Positions 33,763-41,505 of a stretch of DNA of 64,000 bases are shown here, piece after piece. The stretch is taken from contig NZ_AUMU01000017.1 in NCBI RefSeq assembly GCF_000430845.1, positions 51,140 through 115,139 of the forward strand, written 5' to 3'. The position numbers were made by a program, and so were the translations under genes. Origin of the DNA: Chryseobacterium gregarium DSM 19109 (GTDB lineage: Bacteria > Bacteroidota > Bacteroidia > Flavobacteriales > Weeksellaceae). Each line of letters opens with the position of its first letter. Positions within the stretch are counted from its first letter, which is position 1. A model generated the notes under the pieces. The model worked only from the letters and a program-made list of their open reading frames with translations. It was not told the origin of the DNA and made no database searches.

Positions 33763-33791
33763 TGTAACATTTTTGTGAAGCTGAAACTAAC
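33763..33791 (+). promoter_or_regulatory. ECF-type promoter of the second sigma operon
   Basis: TGTAACA (33763-33769) and ACTAAC (33786-33791), GTAAC to CTAAC spacing 23 bases. It ends 20 bases before the start codon and lies just after the M4 peptidase terminator. Confidence 0.72.
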
Positions 33792-33811
33792 GATACAGAG
33801 CATAAGAAATC

Positions 33812-34318
33812 ATGGCCTCATCAGAACAGGAATTTTTAAAGAATATCGAAAAACACAAGGGGATCATTTTTAAGATTTCCAAGATGTATATGGACCGGAA
33901 AGATGACCGGGACGATCTCTTTCAGGAGATTACCTGTCAGGTCTGGAAGGCTTATCCCCAGTTCAAAGGCCAGAGCGAATTTTCCACCTGGCTGTACAGG
34001 ATTGCCCTCAATACGGCCATTGTATTCCTTAAAAACGAAAAGAGAAGGAGTTTTATCGGCCGTGAAGATTTTTCCGAATACAAAATCATGCAGGAAGAAT
34101 TCGATGCTGAAAAAGAAGAGAAGCTGAATGCCATGTATAAAGCCATTCATCAGCTGAACCCTATTGATAAAGCGTTTATTTTCTATTACCTCGAAGATGT
34201 TTCCGGAAAGGAAATTGCCGGGCAGATGGGAATTTCAGAAGGAAATGTAAGGGTAAAGATGAACCGCGCCAAAAATAAGCTGAAAGAGATCTTACAAACA
34301 ATACCCACTCACTTTTAA
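33812..34318 (+). CDS. ECF RNA polymerase sigma factor, paralogue
   Basis: A 168-residue ECF sigma factor about 55-60 percent identical to the one at 30203, with the same region 2 (DRDDLFQEITCQVWKAYPQF, STWLYRIALNTAIVFLK) and region 4 (LNPIDKAFIFYYLEDVSGKE, ISEGNVRVKMNRAKNKLKE). It is preceded by the same GTAAC/CTAAC promoter and followed 11 bases later by a membrane protein. The two modules appear to be a duplication around the M4 peptidase gene. Both sigma factors may read the same promoters. Confidence 0.88.
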   Translation: MASSEQEFLKNIEKHKGIIFKISKMYMDRKDDRDDLFQEITCQVWKAYPQFKGQSEFSTWLYRIALNTAIVFLKNEKRRSFIGREDFSEYKIMQEEFDAEKEEKLNAMYKAIHQLNPIDKAFIFYYLEDVSGKEIAGQMGISEGNVRVKMNRAKNKLKEILQTIPTHF

Positions 34319-34329
34319 ATTAAAAAATT

Positions 34330-34926
34330 ATGAATATCGACGAACTTAAAAACGCATGGAATGAAGACGATTCCCTTGCCGGTACTCCTGAAATCAGTAT
34401 GGAGCAAAAGAAAACCATCCATCTTCCGCTGGAAAAAATCCGGAAAAACATGCGTATGGAATTCTGGTCTACTTTTGCACTCTTTATTTTCGGATTTTTT
34501 ATTGTTTATTCCTGTCAGGCACCCTTTAAATTCAAATTTTACATGGGCATCTTATTGGCTTCCATGGTTTGTGTCACTTTTTTCTTTTTCAGTAAATTTT
34601 TTCAGCTTTATAAAGAGATGACCGATCCCGTGATGAAGACGTCGGAAAGCCTGAAGGATCTTTTGTACCAGTTTGATCTGAATAAACAGTATTACCTTTC
34701 GTTCTACCTTACTTTTGTGCCGTTCCTGGTGTGTGAACTGATTATTGTCATGGAATTTATTCCGCGTCCGCAGCCTCTTTCCGATACGAAAATTGCATCC
34801 GTGCTGATCGGGACGCTTGCGGTAGGTTTATTTGCTCTGTTCGCTTTCGGGAGCTTCTGGTTTAAAAGGCTGTACGGAAAACATATTCAAAAAATCAGAA
34901 CTCTTTTGAATGAATTGGAAAAATAG
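34330..34926 (+). CDS. Integral membrane protein, putative anti-sigma partner
   Basis: A 198-residue protein with a cytosolic N-terminal segment (LKNAWNEDD, then an amphipathic stretch up to about residue 45) and about four membrane helices, ending in a short cytosolic tail RTLLNELEK. It is paralogous to the protein at 30723 and shares the pattern LPLEKIRKNMRMEFW. The position 11 bases after an ECF sigma gene makes it the likely regulator of that sigma factor. No standard anti-sigma motif is present, so this role is inferred. Confidence 0.75.
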   Translation: MNIDELKNAWNEDDSLAGTPEISMEQKKTIHLPLEKIRKNMRMEFWSTFALFIFGFFIVYSCQAPFKFKFYMGILLASMVCVTFFFFSKFFQLYKEMTDPVMKTSESLKDLLYQFDLNKQYYLSFYLTFVPFLVCELIIVMEFIPRPQPLSDTKIASVLIGTLAVGLFALFAFGSFWFKRLYGKHIQKIRTLLNELEK

Positions 34927-34955
34927 GTTCGGGCGGGCTTTCAGCCCGCCCGAAC
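34927..34955. terminator. GC-rich hairpin between convergent operons
   Basis: A perfect 13-bp stem (34927-34939 with 34943-34955, loop TTC). On the minus strand it is followed by CTATTTTT, so it probably ends the YdcF-S41 operon. On the plus strand there is no T-run. Confidence 0.8.
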
Positions 34956-34958
34956 GGC

Positions 34959-35522
34959 TTATTGGATATAATACGCCGGAAATTCCCGGAGCAGCGAATA
35001 CAGGTCCCGAAATTCAAAATAATCCGGGCTTGCACTGTGCACTTCCCCAAAACCCTGGTCTTTAAATAATTTTTTTGTCCGGGTCACATGAAAATACTGG
35101 GAAACCACGATAATGCTGCCGAACTTCAGCTTTCGCCTCAGCTGTAAGGTATTCTCAACCGTTGCGCGCGTGTTATTCCCAAAGTTATCAACTGTGATTA
35201 AAGAATCAGGGATGCCTTCTGACACAAGGAATGCTTTCATCCGGTCTCCTTCATAATACCCTTCCTTTCCCAGTCCTCCGCTGACAAGGATCTTTCGGAT
35301 CCGGTGGTTTCTGAATAAGTCAATACCACATTCAAGACGTTGTTCAAGCCTTTCCGACAGGGTTCCGTCTTCATTCACCTTACTTCCTAAAATAACGGCG
35401 AGGTCTGCTTTTTGGCCATCGTCGGAAATACCGTCAAAGATAATGAAGGCAGAATGGACTGTAAACCATACGGCTAGTACCGAGGTAATAATTTTTATAA
35501 CGGTAAAAAACTTTTTTGCCAT
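34959..35522 (-). CDS. YdcF family (DUF218) membrane protein
   Basis: A 187-residue protein with one N-terminal membrane helix (about 8-27) and the DUF218 domain. The family signatures are ADLAVILGSKVNEDGTLSER near 40 and ILVSGGLGKEGYYEG near 80, with NTRATVENTLQL and VSQYFHVTR further on. Proteins such as SanA/ElyC belong to this family and affect the envelope barrier, but the enzymatic activity is not settled. It is 8 bases downstream of the S41 peptidase gene, so the two form an operon. Confidence 0.85.
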   Translation of the reverse strand: MAKKFFTVIKIITSVLAVWFTVHSAFIIFDGISDDGQKADLAVILGSKVNEDGTLSERLEQRLECGIDLFRNHRIRKILVSGGLGKEGYYEGDRMKAFLVSEGIPDSLITVDNFGNNTRATVENTLQLRRKLKFGSIIVVSQYFHVTRTKKLFKDQGFGEVHSASPDYFEFRDLYSLLREFPAYYIQ

Positions 35523-35530
35523 AGAACAGT

Positions 35531-37072
35531 TTACTTTGTGCCGGCGGTCTTTTCTTTATGGATTTCATTCATTATCCAATCCAGCTGTGGATCTTTTTTA
35601 CTGATGATATCATGGAGGGTTTCTTTTACCGTAACATCAGGGAGTACGCCTTTCCTGGTGTGGGTGAAAGCAATATCAGGCTGTACCAGCACCAGTCCGA
35701 CAGGAAGGTCAATTTTAGAATTAGGGAGCTGCTGATAGGAATAAAACCCGGCCACGGTCCCGTCATTGGCGCCGCCGGTTTCCTCACCGACAAGAACAGC
35801 CCGTTTATCATTCTTCAGTTTCGCTGTAAAAATAGAAGAAGCGGAGAAGCTCCCGCCGTTTATCAGGACAAAGACCTTTCCGGTAAAAACATTTTTGTTG
35901 GGCTTTGCTTCCTTAGCAGCTTTCATACGGTAATAAAATTTCCCGTCTTTTTTGTAGGTTCCGAATGCCTGGGCAAAGAAAAAAACAGGGTAGGCAAGAC
36001 CTTTAAAAACATATTCGAGAGGATTGCTTTTCCTGAAATATTTTGTTTTCAGGGGAGAGGTTTTCGATGTCACCTCCGAAGGCTTTATCAGGACATAAGG
36101 TTCAGGACTCAGATAAGAATACAGGTTCAGGATCTCTTCCAGGGAGCCGCCGTAATTGTTTCTCACATCAATAATCAGATAGTCGGATTCTGCTTTTTTA
36201 ATTTTGCTGAAAGCTTCCTGGTAAAATTTCACGGAATAGGCTCTTGAAAAGCTTTTTACTTTGATATAGGCCATGCTGCTGTCGGCATCCAGAAATTTGA
36301 AAGAACGGTTATACGAATCGTTGAAAGCTACATAGTCATTGATCTTTTTCTCCGGAGTCCGCTTTTGCTGTGCCTTGTCTTTTTCAAGATCTGCCGTGTT
36401 TTTTGTTTCTCTGGCCAGGAAGTACGTTTTTTTTGCTCCGTTATACAGCGTTTCCAGTTTTGCTCCGTTTTCATACCCGTTCTCGGCCACATAAAAATAG
36501 AAGAGCCAGTCTTTCAGGAAATAAGGCTGGAAGGTGGTATTGAAACCGTCACTGTTGATGAGCTGCCCGTATTTTTTCAGGTAGGCGGATGCCGGAATTG
36601 TATTGATGGACAGGATTTCCGTTCCCGGTTTAATGCCCTGAATTGAATCTTTGTTTTCTGCAATGTAAAGGTGCTTCCCCTGGACATAATACCCGAAACG
36701 GCTGAACATGGCTTTTTTATTTTCCAGGGCTTTGGTTTCCTTTCTTGAAAGCCTTTTCATCGGGATTCTCAGCGAAAGATGCGCTTCACGGATGTCTGAG
36801 ATGACCGGCTGTAATTTAAAATAAAACTGAAGCGGTGTAAGCGGTTCATGGATTGTCTTTTTGACACTGTCAAATTTACGGTCCAGATTTTCTTTGGAAA
36901 TATACAGGTAAAGCTGGGGGTGCAGCTCTTTCAGCCGGGAATAGGCAAAATCCACATCCTCTCTCAGTTTTTCCGGAGGGAGGCAGGAAGATCTCTGCTC
37001 ATTGTGTCTTCTGGCTGATGTGCAGGAAGTTACGGTAATGAGTAAGAAGATGATGAAATAATTCTTCTGCAA
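35531..37072 (-). CDS. S41 family (C-terminal processing-like) lipoprotein peptidase
   Basis: A 513-residue predicted lipoprotein (Cys17 in TVTSC) of the S41 serine peptidase family. Residues 30-130 form a helical N-terminal domain and 130-170 a degenerate PDZ-like segment (GIKPGTEILSINTIPASAY). The catalytic domain covers about 260-500, with DVRNNYGGS near 302, the likely nucleophile Ser410 in NGGSFSASS and GEETGGAND near 429. The classical catalytic Lys is not assigned with confidence. It should act at the cell envelope on misfolded or secreted proteins. It is followed by a ydcF-like gene in the same operon. Confidence 0.85.
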   Translation of the reverse strand: MQKNYFIIFLLITVTSCTSARRHNEQRSSCLPPEKLREDVDFAYSRLKELHPQLYLYISKENLDRKFDSVKKTIHEPLTPLQFYFKLQPVISDIREAHLSLRIPMKRLSRKETKALENKKAMFSRFGYYVQGKHLYIAENKDSIQGIKPGTEILSINTIPASAYLKKYGQLINSDGFNTTFQPYFLKDWLFYFYVAENGYENGAKLETLYNGAKKTYFLARETKNTADLEKDKAQQKRTPEKKINDYVAFNDSYNRSFKFLDADSSMAYIKVKSFSRAYSVKFYQEAFSKIKKAESDYLIIDVRNNYGGSLEEILNLYSYLSPEPYVLIKPSEVTSKTSPLKTKYFRKSNPLEYVFKGLAYPVFFFAQAFGTYKKDGKFYYRMKAAKEAKPNKNVFTGKVFVLINGGSFSASSIFTAKLKNDKRAVLVGEETGGANDGTVAGFYSYQQLPNSKIDLPVGLVLVQPDIAFTHTRKGVLPDVTVKETLHDIISKKDPQLDWIMNEIHKEKTAGTK

Positions 37073-37192
37073 TTTTTATTGTATTGGAATTCAAAATTAA
37101 AAAGTTTAGCCATTAGTTGGTAAATTAATTGATGATTATTTCAATTAATTTAAAGGTTTACGGTTGATGGATCGTCATATCCCGTAATGTTA

Positions 37193-37200
37193 TACATTTG
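37193..37200 (+). promoter_or_regulatory. -7 element of the metallo-hydrolase gene
   Basis: TACATTTG fits TAnnTTTG and lies 14 bases before the start codon. The nearest TTG is 26 bases upstream, longer than usual. Confidence 0.45.
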
Positions 37201-37214
37201 ACACCTTATACATC

Positions 37215-38312
37215 ATGATGTACACAATAATTGGCATAGCCGTTTTAATCGTTTTATTATATCTCCTGATTACCGGCCGGGAAGTGTTCGGTGCCGAAGC
37301 GAAAGGGAAAAGACTGGAAAGGATACAGCAGTCGGAACATTATAAAGACAGGCAGTTTCAGAATCTCAGTATCACGCCTTCGCTTGCAGAAGGGTATTCC
37401 ATGCCGAAGGTAATGCTCGACTTCTTTTTTAAAAAGAAAAATCCGCTTTTAAAACCGTTGAAAAACATTCCGGCGGTCCATACCGATATCAAGAGCCTGC
37501 CTGAAGACAAGGATGTTTTTATATGGCTGGGCCATTCCTCCTATTATATGCAGCTGGAGGGGGTTTCTTTTCTGGTAGATCCCGTGCTGAGCTCCTATGG
37601 CTCACCGTTCCGGTTTTTTAACAAAGCCTTTGCGGGTGCAGACCTGTTTACGCCGGATGATATTCCTCAGCTTGACTATCTGGTAATTACCCATGACCAT
37701 TATGACCATCTGGATTACCCCACTGTTAAAGCCATCAGGGACAGGGTCGGAAAAGTAATTCTGCCGCTGGGAGTCGGTGCTCATTTGGAAAGATGGGGAT
37801 ATGCTCCCGAGCAGCTGATCGAAGAAGACTGGGGAAGTGAAGCTGCTTTAAAAAACGGTATTAAAATCACTTTTACGCCGGCAAGGCACTTTTCAGGCCG
37901 GAAGATGAAAAGGAATGTCACTTTATGGACTTCCTATGTTCTGGAAACCCCGTCTCAAAAATTTTTCCTGGGAGGCGACAGCGGCTACGATACCCATTTT
38001 AAGAGGATCGGCGAACAATACGGGCCTTTTGATTACGCCATCATGGAAAACGGACAGTATAATCAAGCCTGGAAGTACATTCATGCCCTGCCGGAAGATG
38101 TTATTCAGGCCAGTATCGATGTGAATGCCAAAAATATTATTCCTGTGCATTCCTCAAAATTTGCGCTGGCATTACACGCCTGGAATGAACCTCTGGATCA
38201 GGTAACCCGTCTCGGGAAAGATAAAAATTTAAATATCCTGACCCCGATGATCGGCGAGCCGGTTGAGCTGAATCAGGCAGAGCATCATTTCAAGAGGTGG
38301 TGGAAAGATTAA
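37215..38312 (+). CDS. Metallo-beta-lactamase-fold hydrolase, NAPE-PLD/UlaG-like
   Basis: A 365-residue protein with an N-terminal membrane segment (about 3-20) and an MBL-fold hydrolase domain. The metal motif is ITHDHYDHLD, that is His160-x-His162-x-Asp164-His165, and GGDSGYDTHFKRIG supplies the next ligand. The WLGHSSYYMQLEGVSFLVDP stretch is typical of the NAPE-PLD and UlaG branch, which cleaves phosphodiesters or lactones. The substrate cannot be told. It is monocistronic and convergent with the GNAT gene, their stops being 1 base apart. ATG at 37218 is an alternative start. Confidence 0.87.
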   Translation: MMYTIIGIAVLIVLLYLLITGREVFGAEAKGKRLERIQQSEHYKDRQFQNLSITPSLAEGYSMPKVMLDFFFKKKNPLLKPLKNIPAVHTDIKSLPEDKDVFIWLGHSSYYMQLEGVSFLVDPVLSSYGSPFRFFNKAFAGADLFTPDDIPQLDYLVITHDHYDHLDYPTVKAIRDRVGKVILPLGVGAHLERWGYAPEQLIEEDWGSEAALKNGIKITFTPARHFSGRKMKRNVTLWTSYVLETPSQKFFLGGDSGYDTHFKRIGEQYGPFDYAIMENGQYNQAWKYIHALPEDVIQASIDVNAKNIIPVHSSKFALALHAWNEPLDQVTRLGKDKNLNILTPMIGEPVELNQAEHHFKRWWKD

Positions 38313-38313
38313 T

Positions 38314-38601
38314 TTAAGCGTGCCAGATCTCTTTATACCTTTCCGGATGGTTTTCAAACTGCTGCCTCACGAAATCACATTCCGGATCTACCAGCAAGTC
38401 ATTTTCTTCGGCGTATCTTACCAACTCATCCAGAAGCATTTTTGCGTACCCTTTGCCTTCATATTCTTCATCGATCTTGGTGTAATACACAATCAGTACC
38501 CTGCCGTCAATCTTTACCGACATATAACCCGGTTTTTTTTCATCGATCAATAGCTGAAGTTCGTCCTGATGGGGAGAGACCTGAAACGTTATATTTTCCA
38601 T
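38314..38601 (-). CDS. Small GNAT-fold N-acetyltransferase (YidJ-like)
   Basis: A 95-residue protein of the small Gcn5-like N-acetyltransferase group. The start at 38601 (MENITFQVSPHQDEL) is preferred over one 42 bases upstream, which would add residues unlike the family. The acetyl-CoA binding motif reads EEYEGKGYAKMLLDELV, and the segment PECDFVRQQFENHPERYKEI is characteristic. Members acetylate small molecules or proteins, but the substrate of this one is unknown. It is convergent with the metallo-hydrolase gene. Confidence 0.85.
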   Translation of the reverse strand: MENITFQVSPHQDELQLLIDEKKPGYMSVKIDGRVLIVYYTKIDEEYEGKGYAKMLLDELVRYAEENDLLVDPECDFVRQQFENHPERYKEIWHA

Positions 38602-38908
38602 AATATTAAGGTTTTGACTGTTAGATATCAGTGCCGGTAACACCTGTTCTAAATTACGAATTAAAAATTACAATGTCTGTTTGGTATGCGATTATAATTT
38701 TATAAACTTTTTCCCGCTTATTTTTCTGAGCATTTCTGTCCTGAATTTTATTTATTGCCTGTTATCTGCAGGCTGTGTGAATGGCAGAATTTTTTTAATC
38801 TCTCTTGTACAATAAATCCAGCAAAGTTTTCTGTATCCCCAGCTCATGAAAATGGATTGGCATTTTAATTGCGCGTTATCCTTCAGTTTAATTTTAAAAC
38901 GGGTAAAT
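38602..38908. other. Intergenic region without recognised features
   Basis: 307 bases between the divergent GNAT gene and the small secreted protein gene. It is AT-rich. I see no gene, tRNA or clear hairpin. Confidence 0.5.
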
Positions 38909-39334
38909 ATGAAAAAGTGGTTATGTACAGCGTTATTGTTAGGGACATTCAGCTTAAGTTATGCGCAGTCCGATTATTACAATGACTACAGAAGAAGTGT
39001 TACGGATATCAACTGGCAAAGTGTGATTTCGGATCTCGTATTGTCAAGCACCCAGGCAAACCAGGTATATGCATTAAACGACCGGTACCGTGATTATAAT
39101 TCATGGAACAGCGTATATGTCAGCAATCCTGATCGCTGGAGAAATGACAGATACGTGGAACTTGAAAGGATTCTGGGAAAGGATAAATACGCAAAGTTCA
39201 AAAACAAATACTATAAAGGACAGAATCCTGTAGCGGTTTATAACAGAAGTAAAAATAATGATAAGCGTTATAAGCACATGAATAAGAAAGCAAAGGCCCA
39301 TCAGCCTAAACACCATGGAAAAAAGCATCATTAA
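38909..39334 (+). CDS. Secreted basic hypothetical protein
   Basis: A 141-residue exported protein. The start at 38909 gives a standard signal peptide (MKKWLCTALLLGTFSLSYAQ), and the ATG at 38846 is unlikely. The mature part has a Tyr/Arg/Asn-rich helical region (about 22-110) and a strongly basic tail ending in KHHGKKHH, which could bind metal ions or polyanions. Similar small exported proteins occur in Chryseobacterium but I know no function. It is monocistronic. Confidence 0.7.
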   Translation: MKKWLCTALLLGTFSLSYAQSDYYNDYRRSVTDINWQSVISDLVLSSTQANQVYALNDRYRDYNSWNSVYVSNPDRWRNDRYVELERILGKDKYAKFKNKYYKGQNPVAVYNRSKNNDKRYKHMNKKAKAHQPKHHGKKHH

Positions 39335-39396
39335 AAAAGATAATCAAAAAATATATTCAAGGCTGAATTGGCTGTTCTCCGGATCAGTCAATTTTT

Positions 39397-39439
39397 TTGT
39401 TAATTTATAATGTGGTGTTGTTTGATTTTTATAATTTTG
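39397..39439 (+). promoter_or_regulatory. Direct repeats and -7 element at the AraC gene
   Basis: TTGTTTGATTT starts at 39418, and a weaker match TTGTTAATTTA starts 21 bases earlier at 39397. The downstream repeat runs into TAATTTTG (39432-39439), a TAnnTTTG -7 element. Overlap with the promoter suggests autoregulation. The same repeat occurs twice upstream of the aldo/keto reductase gene. Confidence 0.6.
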
Positions 39440-39443
39440 GATA

Positions 39444-40343
39444 ATGGAATCTAAAGAAACGATACAGGACTTTTATGAACGTAATGCCGGTCAGTTCGGC
39501 TGTATGAAGACCCCGGGGGTAGGCCATTTCAATGTATTTTCCCGGGATAACTGTTCATCCATTACGCCGTACAGCAGGAGAGATTACTATAAAATTTCGC
39601 TGATCATCGGTAAAGGGACGCTTCATTACGCAGACAAGTGGATTTATGTCGACCGTCCTGCATTGCTGTTTTCAAATCCTGTAGTGCCTTATTCCTGGGA
39701 GGCGGAAGATGAAAATCAGAAAGGGTACTTCTGTCTTTTTACCGATCACTTTCTGCACAACGGCAGCCGTTCCGGAACCCTTCTTGATTCCAAACTTTTT
39801 AAGGTAGGCGGAACCCCGGTTTTCTTTGTGGATGAACGGCAGCAGGAAACAGTAAATGGTCTTTTTCAAAAGATGACGGACGAAATAAAGTCAGATTACC
39901 CGCATAAATATGATATGCTCCGGGCCTATCTCCACCTGCTGATCCACGAAACAATGAAAATGCATCCTGCCGATAACTTTGAACCGTATCAGAATGCTTC
40001 GCAGCGGGTAGCTGCCCTGTTTATGGAGTTGCTGGAAAGACAGTTTCCGATTGACAGCCCGGAACGGTACCTGAAATTGAAGACCCCGACGGATTACGCC
40101 GAGAACCTTTCCATCCATGTCAATTCACTCAACCGCTCCGTTAAGGAAATCACCGGAAAAACCACTACGCAGCAGATTACGTCAAGGATTATCCATGAAG
40201 CCCAGGCACTGCTGAAGCATACAGACTGGAACGTCTCTGAAATTGCTTACGGGCTGGGTTTTGAAGAGCCTGCCTATTTCACCAATTATTTTAAGAAGCA
40301 GACCGGAATGACCCCGAATGCCATAAGAACGGCTGTTGTTTGA
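39444..40343 (+). CDS. AraC family transcriptional regulator
   Basis: A 299-residue regulator with an N-terminal cupin-like sensor domain (about 20-160) and two helix-turn-helix motifs at the C-terminus (about 215-296). The recognition region contains NLSIHVNSLNRSVKEITGKT, and WNVSEIAYGLGFEEPAYFTNYF carries the conserved second HTH. It probably controls the downstream aldo/keto reductase and MFS transporter genes: direct repeats with 21-base spacing occur before both this gene and the reductase gene. The ligand is unknown. Confidence 0.9.
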   Translation: MESKETIQDFYERNAGQFGCMKTPGVGHFNVFSRDNCSSITPYSRRDYYKISLIIGKGTLHYADKWIYVDRPALLFSNPVVPYSWEAEDENQKGYFCLFTDHFLHNGSRSGTLLDSKLFKVGGTPVFFVDERQQETVNGLFQKMTDEIKSDYPHKYDMLRAYLHLLIHETMKMHPADNFEPYQNASQRVAALFMELLERQFPIDSPERYLKLKTPTDYAENLSIHVNSLNRSVKEITGKTTTQQITSRIIHEAQALLKHTDWNVSEIAYGLGFEEPAYFTNYFKKQTGMTPNAIRTAVV

Positions 40344-40371
40344 TTTTTATAATTCTTTGTTTGATTTCTAT
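40336..40371 (+). promoter_or_regulatory. Probable AraC-type operator: two 21-base-spaced direct repeats
   Basis: TTGTTTGATTT occurs at 40336-40346 and again at 40357-40367, 21 bases (two helical turns) apart, each followed by a TATA-like run. The first copy matches the one before the AraC gene over 19-20 bases. The pair ends just before the TTG of the downstream promoter, the position of an activator. Confidence 0.68.
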
Positions 40372-40372
40372 A

Positions 40373-40403
40373 TTGAAACCGTACTGTTTCTATTATAATT
40401 TTG
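40373..40403 (+). promoter_or_regulatory. Promoter of the aldo/keto reductase gene
   Basis: TTG (40373-40375), a 20-base spacer and TAATTTTG (40396-40403). It begins directly after the direct repeats and lies 28 bases before the start codon. Confidence 0.72.
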
Positions 40404-40431
40404 TCCTGTTAATTTAAAATCACGAAAACTT

Positions 40432-41433
40432 ATGAAATTCAGAAAATTAGGAAATACAGGAAAAGAATTGTCTGCCATCGGCTTAGGATGCATGGGAATG
40501 AGTTTTGCGTACGGGCCTGCAGACGAGCAGGAAAGTATACAGACTCTTCACAAAGCTTTGGATCTGGGCGTGAACTTTTTGGATACGGCAGATATGTATG
40601 CCAACGGAGAGAATGAAAAACTGATCTCAAAAGTACTGGTCCCGAACCGCGACAAAATTTTTATTGCGACAAAGTTCGGGTTCAGGTTTAAAGACGGGAA
40701 CGCAGGCCACAGCGGAGCCCCGGGAACCTACTTCGACGGCTCGCCGGAATGGATCAGGAAGGCGGTTGACCTGAGCCTTCAGCGGTTGAAAATCGATGAA
40801 ATCGACCTGTATTATGCCCACAGGGTAGATCCCAATATTCCGGTGGAGGAAACGGTAGGCGCCATGGCCGAACTGGTACAGGCGGGAAAAGTAAAATACC
40901 TCGGGCTGTCGGAAGCGTCTGCAGAATCAATCAGGAAAGCCCATGCCGTTCATCCGATCACGGCTTTACAATCGGAATACTCACTTCTGACGCGTGATGT
41001 TGAAGGAGAAATCTTATCTGCAATCCGGGAGCTGGGTATTACCCTGGTCCCTTATTCGCCGCTGGCAAGGGGACTGTTTTCCAATATCAGCGAAGCTCAG
41101 CATTTCGGAGATGATGATTTCAGGAAATCGCTGCCGCGCTATCAGGAAAAATATCTGGAAAATAATACGAACCTGGCCGGAGAGATCAATGCATTCGCCG
41201 CTTCAAAAGGGGTTAAGGGAACACAGCTGGCTTTGGCCTGGGTTCTGAACCAGGGCGAAGACATTATTCCGATCCCGGGAACCAAACGGATTAAATACCT
41301 CGAAGAAAATATTGAGGCGGTGAATATCGAACTTTCTTCATCAGACCTGGACACCATCGATGCCATCCTGAAAAAATATCCGGATACCGGGGAAAGGTAC
41401 AGTGAAGGTTCCATGAAACTGGTCAACAACTAA
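40432..41433 (+). CDS. Aldo/keto reductase
   Basis: A 333-residue NADPH-dependent oxidoreductase of the (beta/alpha)8 AKR family. The catalytic tetrad is Asp51, Tyr56, Lys81 and His130 (FLDTADMY, IATKFGF, YYAHRVDP). It reduces aldehydes or ketones. It is related to the group often annotated as general stress or plant-type aldo/keto reductases, and the substrate is not known. It is preceded by the AraC direct repeats and followed 72 bases later by an MFS transporter, so the set may detoxify reactive carbonyls or a drug. Confidence 0.92.
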   Translation: MKFRKLGNTGKELSAIGLGCMGMSFAYGPADEQESIQTLHKALDLGVNFLDTADMYANGENEKLISKVLVPNRDKIFIATKFGFRFKDGNAGHSGAPGTYFDGSPEWIRKAVDLSLQRLKIDEIDLYYAHRVDPNIPVEETVGAMAELVQAGKVKYLGLSEASAESIRKAHAVHPITALQSEYSLLTRDVEGEILSAIRELGITLVPYSPLARGLFSNISEAQHFGDDDFRKSLPRYQEKYLENNTNLAGEINAFAASKGVKGTQLALAWVLNQGEDIIPIPGTKRIKYLEENIEAVNIELSSSDLDTIDAILKKYPDTGERYSEGSMKLVNN

Positions 41434-41505
41434 AGATGCTACCGGATCCGGATTTCTGAAGAATATCAGAAATCCGGGTTTTATGACAAAATATTAGAAA
41501 CAGCA

